From Pedobacter sp. FW305-3-2-15-E-R2A2 (GTDB lineage: Bacteria; Bacteroidota; Bacteroidia; Sphingobacteriales; Sphingobacteriaceae): a stretch of 64,000 bases of DNA. Shown piece after piece: positions 24,272 to 32,875 of the stretch; the stretch's first letter is position 1; each line of letters begins with the position of its first letter. The stretch covers positions 6,944,001 through 7,008,000 of the forward strand of contig NZ_CP151803.1 of the NCBI RefSeq assembly GCF_038446955.1, read 5' to 3'. The translations under genes were made by a program, and so were the position numbers. The notes beneath the pieces were generated by a model. That model was not told where the DNA came from. It saw only the letters and a list, made by a program, of their open reading frames with translations, and ran no database searches.

Positions 24272-26731
24272 TTGAAAAGATTAATGACCATAGCATTAGC
24301 TATGTTACTGTTGCCTGTTTTAGCAAAGGCACAGTTCAGTATTTCCGGATTGGTATCCGAAAAATCAAATCAGGCATTACCCGGGGCATCTATACGCCTC
24401 AAAGAGAAATCCTCCGGAACGACTACAGATTCACAAGGAAAATATCAACTTACAAATCTTAAAGCAGGCAATTATACATTATTAGTTAGCTTTATTGGCT
24501 ATCAAACTGTCGAAAAAAATCTCAAACTGAATTCCGATCAGGTCTTGAATTTCAGCTTAAGTCCATCCGCATTTCTAGCGGATGAGGTAATTGTAAGGGC
24601 TACCCGTGCCAATGAAAAATCTGCAACGACTTATAAGAACTTAAGTAAGGAGGAGATTCAGCAGAATAATTTCGGACAGGACCTACCTTTCATTTTAAAC
24701 AATACCCCAGGAGTGGTTGTCACTTCAGATGCCGGTGCCGGTGTGGGTTATACGGGAATACGAATCAGGGGAAGTGATGCCAGCAGGATCAATGTGACCA
24801 TTAATGGTATTCCTTATAACGATAGTGAAAGTCAAGGCATTTTTTGGGTAAACATGCCAGATTTCGCCTCTTCCATAGAAAACGTACAGATCCAGCGTGG
24901 TGTTGGTACCTCAACCAATGGCGCTGGTGCTTTTGGCGGAAGTTTAAACATCCAGACCTTAGCTCCTTCGGAAAAGGCTTATGCAGAACTCAATAATACA
25001 TTCGGTTCTTTCAATACACTTAAAAACACTTTCAAAGTAGGAACAGGCTTGATTGACAACAAATGGAGCTTCGACGGACGACTATCACGAGTGAAATCTG
25101 ACGGATATATTGACAGAGCAGCCTCAACCTTGAAATCTTATTTCCTTTCCGGAGCCTACCACGGCAAAAATGAACTGCTAAGGTTGAATGTTTTCTCCGG
25201 AACAGAAAAAACCTACCAGGCATGGAGCGGTATTCCCGAATCAAGATTAAAAGGAGATGTGCAGGGAATGAAAGATTATGCAGCGAACGAGGGCCTTAAA
25301 CCGGAAGAACTGGAGCATCTGCTCAATTCAGGAAACAGGACATATAATCCTTTTACCTACAAAGATCAGACGGACAATTATACGCAGAATCACTACCAGG
25401 CCATCTATGCCAAACAATTTAATGAACAATTTTCATTTAATGGGGCATTGCATTATACCGATGGAAAGGGATATTTTGAAGAATTCAAATTAAGAGACAA
25501 GTATAACAAATACAAACTGCCCGGTATTATTGTTGACGGTGAATTAAAAGACCGGACAGACCTTGTTCGTCGCCGTTGGTTAGATAATAATTTTTACGGA
25601 CTAACTTATGCCTTCAATTATCAAGCTCAATCTGACTTAAACTTTACTCTTGGTGGAGCTTATAATCAATATAGAGGTAAACATTTTGGACAAGTGATCT
25701 GGTCTAAGTTCCCAATTGGATTAAGTAATACCGATCATTATTATGATGGAAAAGGAAATAAAAATGACTTCAATACCTACATTAAAGTAAACTATAGCCC
25801 TATTGATCAGCTGAGCCTTTTTGCCGATCTGCAATATAGAAGAGTGACTTACGACATTAGTGGCCTGGATAAAAATGTGGAGCCAATTAATTTCAGTAAC
25901 GACTACAATTTCTTTAATCCCAAAGTTGGTGCAACCTATTTTCTGAATCAACAAAGTAATATTTACACCTCATTCAGCGTAGCCAATAAAGAACCTAACC
26001 GTGATGATTTTACCAATCTAAAAAAGGGCATTCCTTCACCAAAACCAGAAAGATTAAATAACGTAGAAGCAGGCTATCGTTTTAATGACGGGACACTGAA
26101 TGTAGGTGTAAATGTCTATGGAATGTTCTATAAAGATCAACTCATCTTTACAGGAGAAGTCAATGAATATGCTGATGCTTATCGCCAGAACGTAGACAAG
26201 AGCTACCGAATCGGAATTGAGCTTGATGGATCATATGTGATCAGCTCAAAATTTGCGGTAAATGCAAATGCCGCTTTCAGTAGAAATAAAATCAAAAACT
26301 ATGTGGATTACGTGGCAAATACTGAAGAAGACGAAAGTACCAATATCATTGTTACCAACTATTCCAATCCTGACATCTCTTTTTCTCCAGCAGCTGTAGT
26401 CTCGGGAGAACTGGTCTATAAACCATTTAAAGGTTTCGCTGCTGCGCTTCAAAGTAAATACATCAGTAAACAGTACATGGACAATACACAAAATGAAAGT
26501 AAGATGCTAAAAGCCTACTGGGTAAACAATGCCAGACTTGGTTATGATTTCAAGATAAAAGGAATTAAAAACATCAATCTTGGACTCTTAGTCAACAATA
26601 TTCTGAACAAGAAATATGAAAGCAATGGATATACCTATAGCTATGCATATAAAGGAGAGGTAACCCAACAAAATTTTTATTTCACACAGGCCGGAACTAA
26701 TTTTTTACTTTCGCTAAATTTGAAATTTTAA
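24272..26731 (+). CDS. TonB-dependent receptor, TPP-riboswitch controlled (probable thiamine uptake)
   Basis: An 819-residue outer-membrane transporter. It has a signal peptide (LMTIALAMLLLPVLAKAQ), a CarboxypepD-reg-like domain (FSISGLVSEKSNQALPGASI, residues about 22-100), a plug domain with LPFILNNTPGVVV and GIRIRGSDASRINVTINGIP, and a 22-strand barrel ending in the typical aromatic C-terminus LSLNLKF. The TTG at 24272 is preferred because the first ATG, four codons later, removes the basic start of the signal peptide. Regulation by the upstream TPP riboswitch indicates import of thiamine or a precursor. thiE follows after 5 nt. Confidence 0.93.
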   Translation: MKRLMTIALAMLLLPVLAKAQFSISGLVSEKSNQALPGASIRLKEKSSGTTTDSQGKYQLTNLKAGNYTLLVSFIGYQTVEKNLKLNSDQVLNFSLSPSAFLADEVIVRATRANEKSATTYKNLSKEEIQQNNFGQDLPFILNNTPGVVVTSDAGAGVGYTGIRIRGSDASRINVTINGIPYNDSESQGIFWVNMPDFASSIENVQIQRGVGTSTNGAGAFGGSLNIQTLAPSEKAYAELNNTFGSFNTLKNTFKVGTGLIDNKWSFDGRLSRVKSDGYIDRAASTLKSYFLSGAYHGKNELLRLNVFSGTEKTYQAWSGIPESRLKGDVQGMKDYAANEGLKPEELEHLLNSGNRTYNPFTYKDQTDNYTQNHYQAIYAKQFNEQFSFNGALHYTDGKGYFEEFKLRDKYNKYKLPGIIVDGELKDRTDLVRRRWLDNNFYGLTYAFNYQAQSDLNFTLGGAYNQYRGKHFGQVIWSKFPIGLSNTDHYYDGKGNKNDFNTYIKVNYSPIDQLSLFADLQYRRVTYDISGLDKNVEPINFSNDYNFFNPKVGATYFLNQQSNIYTSFSVANKEPNRDDFTNLKKGIPSPKPERLNNVEAGYRFNDGTLNVGVNVYGMFYKDQLIFTGEVNEYADAYRQNVDKSYRIGIELDGSYVISSKFAVNANAAFSRNKIKNYVDYVANTEEDESTNIIVTNYSNPDISFSPAAVVSGELVYKPFKGFAAALQSKYISKQYMDNTQNESKMLKAYWVNNARLGYDFKIKGIKNINLGLLVNNILNKKYESNGYTYSYAYKGEVTQQNFYFTQAGTNFLLSLNLKF

Positions 26732-26736
26732 CATAT

Positions 26737-27369
26737 ATGAAGAAGTTCATCGAAAAACTCCATTTTATAACACACGACATCCATCAACATAGCCATATTG
26801 AACAGGTTCAGATTGCCTGTGGAGCAGGTGCAAAATGGGTGCAATACCGTTGTTTGACTAAAAATGACGAAGAGCTTCTGGAAGATATCAATGCAATTGC
26901 TGAAATCTGCGACGATTGGGGTGCTACCCTGATCGTTACAGATCATATTCATTTGAATGGCAAAGCCGATATTCAAGGATTTCATATCGAAGATATGGAT
27001 GCCAACTTTGTGAAACTCCGTGAGCAATTGGGAGAAGCAATTACCATTGGTGGCTCTTCGAATACATTGGAAGGATTGATCAGGCTTGCTGAAGAAGGTG
27101 CAGATTATGCCGGATTCGGCCCTTTTTACACCACTAATACAAAACCGAACAATGCCCCTCTTCTTGGTATAGAAGGATATCAAACCGCCATGAAGGTGCT
27201 CAAAGAAAAGGCAATTGACTTACCTGTACTGGCAGTAGGAGGTATTACCTTGAGCGATGTAGCCCCTTTAATGACAACGGGTATCTTTGGAATCGCTGTG
27301 TCAGCCTCAATTAATCAGGCAGAAGATATGAGGGAAGCTTATCTGGATTTTTACGACCAACTCAAATAA
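26737..27369 (+). CDS. thiE: Thiamine phosphate synthase
   Basis: A 210-residue TIM-barrel of ThiE/TenI type. It couples HMP-pyrophosphate with thiazole phosphate to thiamine phosphate. Visible motifs are KWVQYRCL (pyrophosphate-side strand), LIVTDHIHLNGKADIQGFHI, the GADYAGFGPFYTTNTKP signature and the phosphate-binding PVLAVGGIT. The usual NDR of the second motif is replaced by DHIHL, a modest departure that leaves a TenI-like role open. It is 5 nt downstream of the receptor gene and so shares its riboswitch. Confidence 0.88.
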   Translation: MKKFIEKLHFITHDIHQHSHIEQVQIACGAGAKWVQYRCLTKNDEELLEDINAIAEICDDWGATLIVTDHIHLNGKADIQGFHIEDMDANFVKLREQLGEAITIGGSSNTLEGLIRLAEEGADYAGFGPFYTTNTKPNNAPLLGIEGYQTAMKVLKEKAIDLPVLAVGGITLSDVAPLMTTGIFGIAVSASINQAEDMREAYLDFYDQLK

Positions 27370-27409
27370 AAACTAATCTTTTCATCAGTACCGATTCCAT
27401 CCGATAAAC

Positions 27410-28051
27410 ATGAAAGCATATTTTATAAGTGGATTAGGTGCTGATGAAAGGGTTTTCCAGTTCCTGGATTTACCCGGAATCGAAAAGATCTACATCAAAT
27501 GGATTCATCCTGAAGACCAGGAATCTTTAGCTTCCTATGCAAACCGCTTAACCGCCCAAATTGATTTAACACAGGATATTATTCTTGTAGGAATTTCATT
27601 CGGAGGGATCATTGCCCAGGAAATTGCAAAAATCAAAGCTTGTAAAAAAGTAATACTCATTTCCAGTATCAAATCTCCAAATGAGTTTAGCTGGCAACTG
27701 TCTATGGTATCATTCAGTCAAGTTTATCGGTTATTTCCTGCTAAAATTTTAAAATGGAGTAACGCACTTACAGCGGACTATTATTTTAGTACAACATCCA
27801 AATCTGAATCCAAACTTTTACATCAGATCATTAAAGAAACGGACAATAGGTTCATGCTTTGGGCCATAAATCGGCTGATGACCTGGAAAAATATCAATCC
27901 TCAAAAAAACATCACTCATATTCATGGAACCGCCGACCGCATATTTCCGATTTCTTCAATTAAAAGCTGTATAAAAGTTCAGGGAGGAGGACATTTTATG
28001 GTCGTCAATAAATCTACAGAACTAAGCAAAATAATTATGGAAAACATCTGA
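27410..28051 (+). CDS. Alpha/beta hydrolase
   Basis: A 213-residue alpha/beta-hydrolase. The nucleophile elbow is GISFGG (Ser about 64), the acid is likely Asp in HGTADRIFP, and the catalytic His is in GGGHFMV. It starts at ATG 27410, 40 nt after thiE, and may be the last gene of the thiamine operon. Substrate unknown. Length is on the short side for the fold, without a large cap. Confidence 0.82.
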   Translation: MKAYFISGLGADERVFQFLDLPGIEKIYIKWIHPEDQESLASYANRLTAQIDLTQDIILVGISFGGIIAQEIAKIKACKKVILISSIKSPNEFSWQLSMVSFSQVYRLFPAKILKWSNALTADYYFSTTSKSESKLLHQIIKETDNRFMLWAINRLMTWKNINPQKNITHIHGTADRIFPISSIKSCIKVQGGGHFMVVNKSTELSKIIMENI

Positions 28052-28081
28052 TTTACATTTCAGAATTGAGCTCCTAAAACC

Positions 28082-28089
28082 TACATTTG
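28082..28089 (+). promoter_or_regulatory. -7 box of the MFS gene promoter
   Basis: TACATTTG, an exact TAnnTTTG match, 17 nt before the TTG start codon; predicts a leader of about 13-14 nt. No well-spaced TTG is seen. Confidence 0.45.
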
Positions 28090-28106
28090 TTCAAAACAAT
28101 TTTCTC

Positions 28107-29381
28107 TTGGATAGTCCCGGTATCATAGAAAAACCCGATCCTTACGCTGCCCTCCGATATCCGGAATTCCGGTCTTACCTTGGAATGCGCTTCTTTTTTA
28201 CGTTTGCTTATCAAATGCAGGCGGTCATCATCGGCTTTCATATCTATCATTTAACCAAAGATCCTTTAGCATTAGGTTTAGTTGGGCTTTGCGAAGCCAT
28301 TCCCGCAATCTCTATTGCTCTATATGGAGGATACGTGGCCGACAAATCTGAAAAAAGAGGGTTGTTGCTGAAAGTATTTGCCGGCGTATTTCTTTGTTCA
28401 CTCATTATGTTGGTGATCACCACTAACCGGATGCACGCCTATGTTCCAGTCAGTTATATTGTTCCTATCATGTATCTGATGGTTTTTGGAATTGGTATTG
28501 CCAGAGGCTTTTTTAGTCCGGCAACCTTCTCTTTAATGGCACAGATTGTTCCTAAAAAACTATACCCTAATTCCAGTACATGGAATAGTTCAAGCTGGCA
28601 GGCAGCCTCTATTCTTGGTCCGGCTACAGGAGGACTGATTTATGGATTTTATGGAATTACAGCGACCTATTCTGTAATTCTTGCTTTTATTGCTATTGCA
28701 TTGGTTTGTATCTTCTTCTTAAAGCCTCATCCACCAACTTATATTCCCAAGGAAAGTATTGTAAAAAGTCTGACCGAAGGCGTCCATTTTGTCTTTAAAA
28801 ATAAAATGATGCTAGGTGCCATGAGCCTGGACCTCTTCTCCGTATTTTTTGGGGGGGCGGTAGCTTTACTTCCTGTATTTGCCAATGATATCTTAAAAGT
28901 TGGCTCTGAGGGCCTTGGCTTTATGCGTGCAGCCGCTTCCAGTGGAGCGGTAATTACGATGTTGGCCATGACCCGCTTCTCTCCAATGAACAAGCCCTGG
29001 AGAAATTTACTCATCGCTGTTACAGGATTTGGAACAAGCATTATCTGTTATGGTCTTTCTAAAAATTTCTACCTGACCTTACTATTCCTTTTTATGGAAG
29101 GGGCTTTTGACAGCATCAGTGTCATCATTCGTTCCACCATTATGCAATTACTCACACCTGATGAAATGCGGGGTAGAGTATCTGCAGTAAACAGCATGTT
29201 TATCGGCTCTTCTAACGAGATTGGTGCCTTTGAATCCGGACTTACAGCAAAGCTGATGAGAACAGTACCTGCCGTTGTTTTTGGTGGAAGTATGACTATT
29301 CTCGTTGCAGGGATTACCTACCTCAAAACAAAAGGCTTAATGAAGCTAACCTTACAGGAAATCAACGACCAACAAACCTGA
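28107..29381 (+). CDS. MFS transporter (EntS/multidrug-exporter-like)
   Basis: A 424-residue, 12-helix major facilitator with the typical loop motif GGYVADKSEKRGLL between helices 2 and 3. The arrangement resembles the EntS/DHA3 exporter group (YPEFRSYLGMRFFFTFAYQM at the N-terminus, DEMRGRVSAVNSMFIG between helices 10 and 11). The start is TTG at 28107 (MDSPGIIEKPD); no ATG precedes the first helix. The substrate is unknown; efflux is inferred from subfamily resemblance only. Confidence 0.88.
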   Translation: MDSPGIIEKPDPYAALRYPEFRSYLGMRFFFTFAYQMQAVIIGFHIYHLTKDPLALGLVGLCEAIPAISIALYGGYVADKSEKRGLLLKVFAGVFLCSLIMLVITTNRMHAYVPVSYIVPIMYLMVFGIGIARGFFSPATFSLMAQIVPKKLYPNSSTWNSSSWQAASILGPATGGLIYGFYGITATYSVILAFIAIALVCIFFLKPHPPTYIPKESIVKSLTEGVHFVFKNKMMLGAMSLDLFSVFFGGAVALLPVFANDILKVGSEGLGFMRAAASSGAVITMLAMTRFSPMNKPWRNLLIAVTGFGTSIICYGLSKNFYLTLLFLFMEGAFDSISVIIRSTIMQLLTPDEMRGRVSAVNSMFIGSSNEIGAFESGLTAKLMRTVPAVVFGGSMTILVAGITYLKTKGLMKLTLQEINDQQT

Positions 29382-29657
29382 TCAAGTCGCCAGCTTGCAC
29401 ATCTTTTTTATTCAAGACAGTAAGCCCCGTATAAAGGTCATCCTTAATATCTGTTCGGCTCATTTGAATCAGGAAAACGACACCCCGTTCAGTTTTAAAA
29501 GGTCATTGATGTCGTCTTTAAAAGTTAAATCTGCAAGATCAAAGGGGTTCGCTGCCTCAACTATTCTAGCTGCCGGTATTTGCTCTATCTTTTTGGTATG
29601 TGAATAGCAAGACTGCATCAACAGAGATAAGCTCAAATTAACAATCATCCCCTTCAT
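29362..29657 (-). pseudogene. Small lipoprotein gene, apparently split by a frameshift
   Basis: Two minus-strand frames lie end to end after the ABC transporter gene. The first (29657-29469, 62 residues) begins MKGMIVNLSLSLLMQSC, a lipoprotein signal with Cys17, and continues LADLTFKDDINDLLKLNGVS. It stops 5 nt before a second ATG (29463-29362, 33 residues) encoding MSRTDIKDDLYTGLTVLNKK and then a tail rich in Asp and Arg. The second frame stays open back into the first, so one indel would join them into a protein of about 98 residues. It may instead be two genes. Its 3' end overlaps the MFS gene by 20 nt. Confidence 0.45.
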
Positions 29658-29691
29658 CGCTTTTTTCTTATCCCTTCCCCGACTGAGAGCT

Positions 29692-31440
29692 TTAATTATC
29701 TTTACGTTCTCCTACCTGCTGTCTCCACATGGCATAGTATAGGCCATTTTCAGCCAATAGATCTTCATGTTTTCCTTGTTCGATGATATGTCCTTTCTCT
29801 AGCACATAAATGCGATCGGCATGACGAATCGTAGAAAGCCTGTGTGCGATTAATATAGTGATGTGGTTCGTCTGTACCGAAATATCACGAATAGTGGCTG
29901 TAATGTCTTCTTCAGTCAAAGAATCGAGAGAAGAAGTTGCCTCATCAAAGACAAGAATATCCGGTCTCCGGAGCAATGCCCTTGCAATAGAGAGCCTTTG
30001 CTTTTCTCCTCCTGAGACTTTTACACCACCTTCTCCAATTACGGTATCCAGCCCTTTATCTGCCCTTGCCAATAGGTTATTACATGCCGCCTGTTTCATT
30101 ACCCTTAAACACTCGTCATCTGTTGCATCAGGCCTTACAAACTGTAAGTTCTCTCTGATCGTTCCTGAAAACAATTGCGTATCCTGAGTCACAAAGCCGA
30201 TCTTTTCCCGAAGCAGGTCCAGGTCAATGTCTTTACTTGAAATGTCATTATACAACACATCTCCTTCCATTGGCTGATAAAGACCGACCAACAGTTTAAC
30301 CAGGGTCGTTTTGCCAGAACCCGAGGGCCCGACAAAAGCAATAGTTTCGCCATTATGCGTGTGAAAGTTAATGTCATTTAAAGCGTTATGCCTACCGGTT
30401 AGGTGCCTGAAGTTTACATCAGCAAATGCCAGTTTGGTAATTTTATCCAGCCCTATCGGATTCAACGGTTTCTGATCAATAGGCGTACTTAGGATCTTTT
30501 TAAAATTACCCAAAGAGACTTCTGCCTCGCGCCAGGATAAGATGACATTGCCCAATTCCTGTAAAGGACCGAAAAGGAAGAAAGAATAAAACAGAAAAGA
30601 GAAGTACTGACCTGCGGAGATCGTATTCTCAAAAATTAAGATTAATAAAACCACGACCATGGTACTCCTAACAAAATTAACCGTTGTTCCCTGCACAAAA
30701 CTCATGCTTCTCACATACTTTACCTTTCTTAACTCCAGTCCTAAAATTTTATATGTGGTTTTATTTAACCTTTCAATTTCCTGATTGGCGAGGCCCAAAC
30801 TTTTCACCAACTCTATATTTCTTAACGATTCTGTCGTAGAACCTGCCAATGCTGTTGTTTCTGCAACAATGGTCTTTTGAATTGTTTTTATCTTTTTGCT
30901 CAGATACCAGCTCACAAAACTGATAATCGGAATGGCGGAAAAATAGACCAGAGTAACCTTATAACTCACTGTAACCGAATAAACAATTACAAAAACCATC
31001 CCAATCAAGCTTACAAAAAGAATACTGATAAAAGAGGTGATAAATTTCTCCGAATCTAAGCGTACTTTTTGCAAAATACCAAGGGTCTCTCCGCTTCTTT
31101 GATCTTCAAAGACCTGATAAGGCAATTCCAGCGAATGTTTTAATCCATCAGCATACATCTTCGCTCCAACCTTTTGAACAATAATACTTGTAAAATAATC
31201 CTGAAAGTTTTTGGCAATTCGGGAAACCATGGCTGCACCAACGCTAAGACCGATCAGTCCTAGTACACCCCAAACGAATGCACTTCTATCTAATATATCT
31301 TTCTTTTGTATAAACTCATCCACGATCCTTCCGGTAATGTAGGGGTCTAATAAGGAAAAACCAATGTTTATAGCTGCTAGTAATAGTGCTAATGCAACAA
31401 CCCATTTATGTTGTTGCAGATATTGAAGTAGTAATTTCAT
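29692..31440 (-). CDS. ABC exporter (fused permease and ATPase)
   Basis: A 582-residue half-transporter of type ABCB/MsbA. Six transmembrane helices occupy about residues 1-310, and the nucleotide-binding domain has Walker A GPSGSGKTT, Q-loop VTQDTQLFSG, signature VSGGEKQR, Walker B ILVFDEATSSLD and H-loop IAHRLSTI. It would act as a dimer; candidate substrates are lipids, peptides or drugs. It sits after the frr terminator and has a TATTTTTG box 15 nt upstream of its ATG (31456-31463). Confidence 0.93.
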   Translation of the reverse strand: MKLLLQYLQQHKWVVALALLLAAINIGFSLLDPYITGRIVDEFIQKKDILDRSAFVWGVLGLIGLSVGAAMVSRIAKNFQDYFTSIIVQKVGAKMYADGLKHSLELPYQVFEDQRSGETLGILQKVRLDSEKFITSFISILFVSLIGMVFVIVYSVTVSYKVTLVYFSAIPIISFVSWYLSKKIKTIQKTIVAETTALAGSTTESLRNIELVKSLGLANQEIERLNKTTYKILGLELRKVKYVRSMSFVQGTTVNFVRSTMVVVLLILIFENTISAGQYFSFLFYSFFLFGPLQELGNVILSWREAEVSLGNFKKILSTPIDQKPLNPIGLDKITKLAFADVNFRHLTGRHNALNDINFHTHNGETIAFVGPSGSGKTTLVKLLVGLYQPMEGDVLYNDISSKDIDLDLLREKIGFVTQDTQLFSGTIRENLQFVRPDATDDECLRVMKQAACNNLLARADKGLDTVIGEGGVKVSGGEKQRLSIARALLRRPDILVFDEATSSLDSLTEEDITATIRDISVQTNHITILIAHRLSTIRHADRIYVLEKGHIIEQGKHEDLLAENGLYYAMWRQQVGERKDN

Positions 31441-31457
31441 TTAATTAAATCTAGCCA

Positions 31458-31500
31458 AAAATAAATAAAGGGAATGAAGCATTACGCTCATTCCCTTTAA
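31458..31500 (-). terminator. Intrinsic terminator after frr
   Basis: On the minus strand AAAGGGAATGA pairs with TCATTCCCTTT around a 10-nt loop, then TATTTATTTTT. The ABC gene's likely -7 box overlaps this tract. Confidence 0.85.
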
Positions 31501-31526
31501 ATTACAAGTAAATTATAAATCAGGCC

Positions 31527-32090
31527 TTAAACCGTCATTACATCTTTTTCTTTTGCCTCTGCATGCTTATCTACCTTGATGATATAGGCATCTGTTATTT
31601 TCTGAACTTCTGCTTCTCCGGTTTTGATCTCATCGTCGGAAACGCTTTCGCCTTTTAATTTTTTAATCTTTTCGTTGGCATCTTTACGGATGTTACGAAC
31701 AGTTATTTTACCACGTTCTGCTTCCTCTTTTACTCTTTTAACCAGCTCCTTTCTACGTTCTTCTGTCAAAGGAGGAACTACCAAACGGATCACAATTCCA
31801 TCGTTCTGTGGATTGATTCCGATATTAGCTTCCATGATTGCGCGTTCTATAGGCACCAACATGTTTTTTTCCCAAGGCTGAACGAGTAAAGTACGTGCAT
31901 CTGGTGTATTGATACTTGCTACCTGAGATAAAGCAGTAGCACTACCATAATAATCTACAAAGATGCCATCTAACATCCCGGCAGAAGCTTTTCCTGCGCG
32001 GATTTTTGTCAATTCAGCTTCACAATGGTCAATTGCTTTGTCCATGTTTGCCTGAGCATCTTGTAATTGTTTCTTTATGAGGTCATTCAT
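31527..32090 (-). CDS. frr: Ribosome recycling factor
   Basis: A 187-residue RRF of normal length: an N-terminal helix with LTKIRAGKAS, the ILVFDYYG-equivalent GIFVDYYGSATALSQVASI, the LLVQPWEKN strand and the long C-terminal coiled coil (VKRVKEEAERGKITVRNIRK). It splits post-termination ribosomes with EF-G. It follows pyrH by 39 nt, the widely conserved pyrH-frr order. A TATTTTTG box at 32107-32114 could give an extra transcript. Confidence 0.97.
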   Translation of the reverse strand: MNDLIKKQLQDAQANMDKAIDHCEAELTKIRAGKASAGMLDGIFVDYYGSATALSQVASINTPDARTLLVQPWEKNMLVPIERAIMEANIGINPQNDGIVIRLVVPPLTEERRKELVKRVKEEAERGKITVRNIRKDANEKIKKLKGESVSDDEIKTGEAEVQKITDAYIIKVDKHAEAKEKDVMTV

Positions 32091-32129
32091 GTTTGTAAAA
32101 TTTAACCAAAAATATAAAATTTATTAGAA

Positions 32130-32837
32130 TCAGCCTTTAACAAGGGTACCAATCTCTTCCCCTTTAGCAATTTTCATGAAATTACCCGTTTTGTTCATAT
32201 CAAAAACGATGATAGGAAGCTCATTTTCCTCACATAAAGTGAAGGCTGTCATATCCATTACGTTTAATCCTTTATCGTAAACTTCTTTGAAAGAAATTTT
32301 GTTGTATTTTGTTGCTGTTGGATCTTTTTCGGGATCAGCCGTATAAATTCCATCCACGCGGGTACCTTTCAATACTACATCTGCTTTAATTTCAATTGCC
32401 CTTAAAGCGGCAGCAGAATCAGTCGTGAAATACGGGTTTCCAGTACCGGCACCAAAAATAACCACACGGCCTTTTTCCAGGTGACGCACTGCTCTTCTGC
32501 GAATAAATGGTTCACAGATCTGTTCCATTTTAATGGCTGTCAATAAACGGGTTTTCAAGCCCACTTTCTCCAGTGCATCCTGCAATGCCATGCTGTTGAT
32601 TACTGTAGCCAACATTCCCATATAATCAGCTTGTGCACGGTCCATGCCAGACTTCTCAGCACTCAAGCCTCTAAAAATATTACCACCTCCAATAACTATT
32701 GCTATTTCAAGGCCTTCGCTATGTACAGCTTTAATGTCTTCAGCATATTGCCTTACGCGCTCATTATCAATACCATATTGTTTCTCGCCCATTAGCGATT
32801 CGCCACTTAATTTTAGCAGGATCCGTTTATACTTCAT
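32130..32837 (-). CDS. pyrH: UMP kinase
   Basis: A 235-residue hexameric kinase of the amino-acid-kinase fold that phosphorylates UMP to UDP. Features are RILLKLSGESL, IVIGGGNIFRG, MDRAQADYMGMLAT, the FGAGTGNPYFTTDSAA loop and KGTRVDGIY. It is upstream of frr. A TATTTTTG box (32843-32850) ends 5 nt before the ATG, again implying a very short or absent leader. Confidence 0.97.
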   Translation of the reverse strand: MKYKRILLKLSGESLMGEKQYGIDNERVRQYAEDIKAVHSEGLEIAIVIGGGNIFRGLSAEKSGMDRAQADYMGMLATVINSMALQDALEKVGLKTRLLTAIKMEQICEPFIRRRAVRHLEKGRVVIFGAGTGNPYFTTDSAAALRAIEIKADVVLKGTRVDGIYTADPEKDPTATKYNKISFKEVYDKGLNVMDMTAFTLCEENELPIIVFDMNKTGNFMKIAKGEEIGTLVKG

Positions 32838-32875
32838 GACTCCAAAAATAACTATTTGTTTTAATTAATCAGGGC

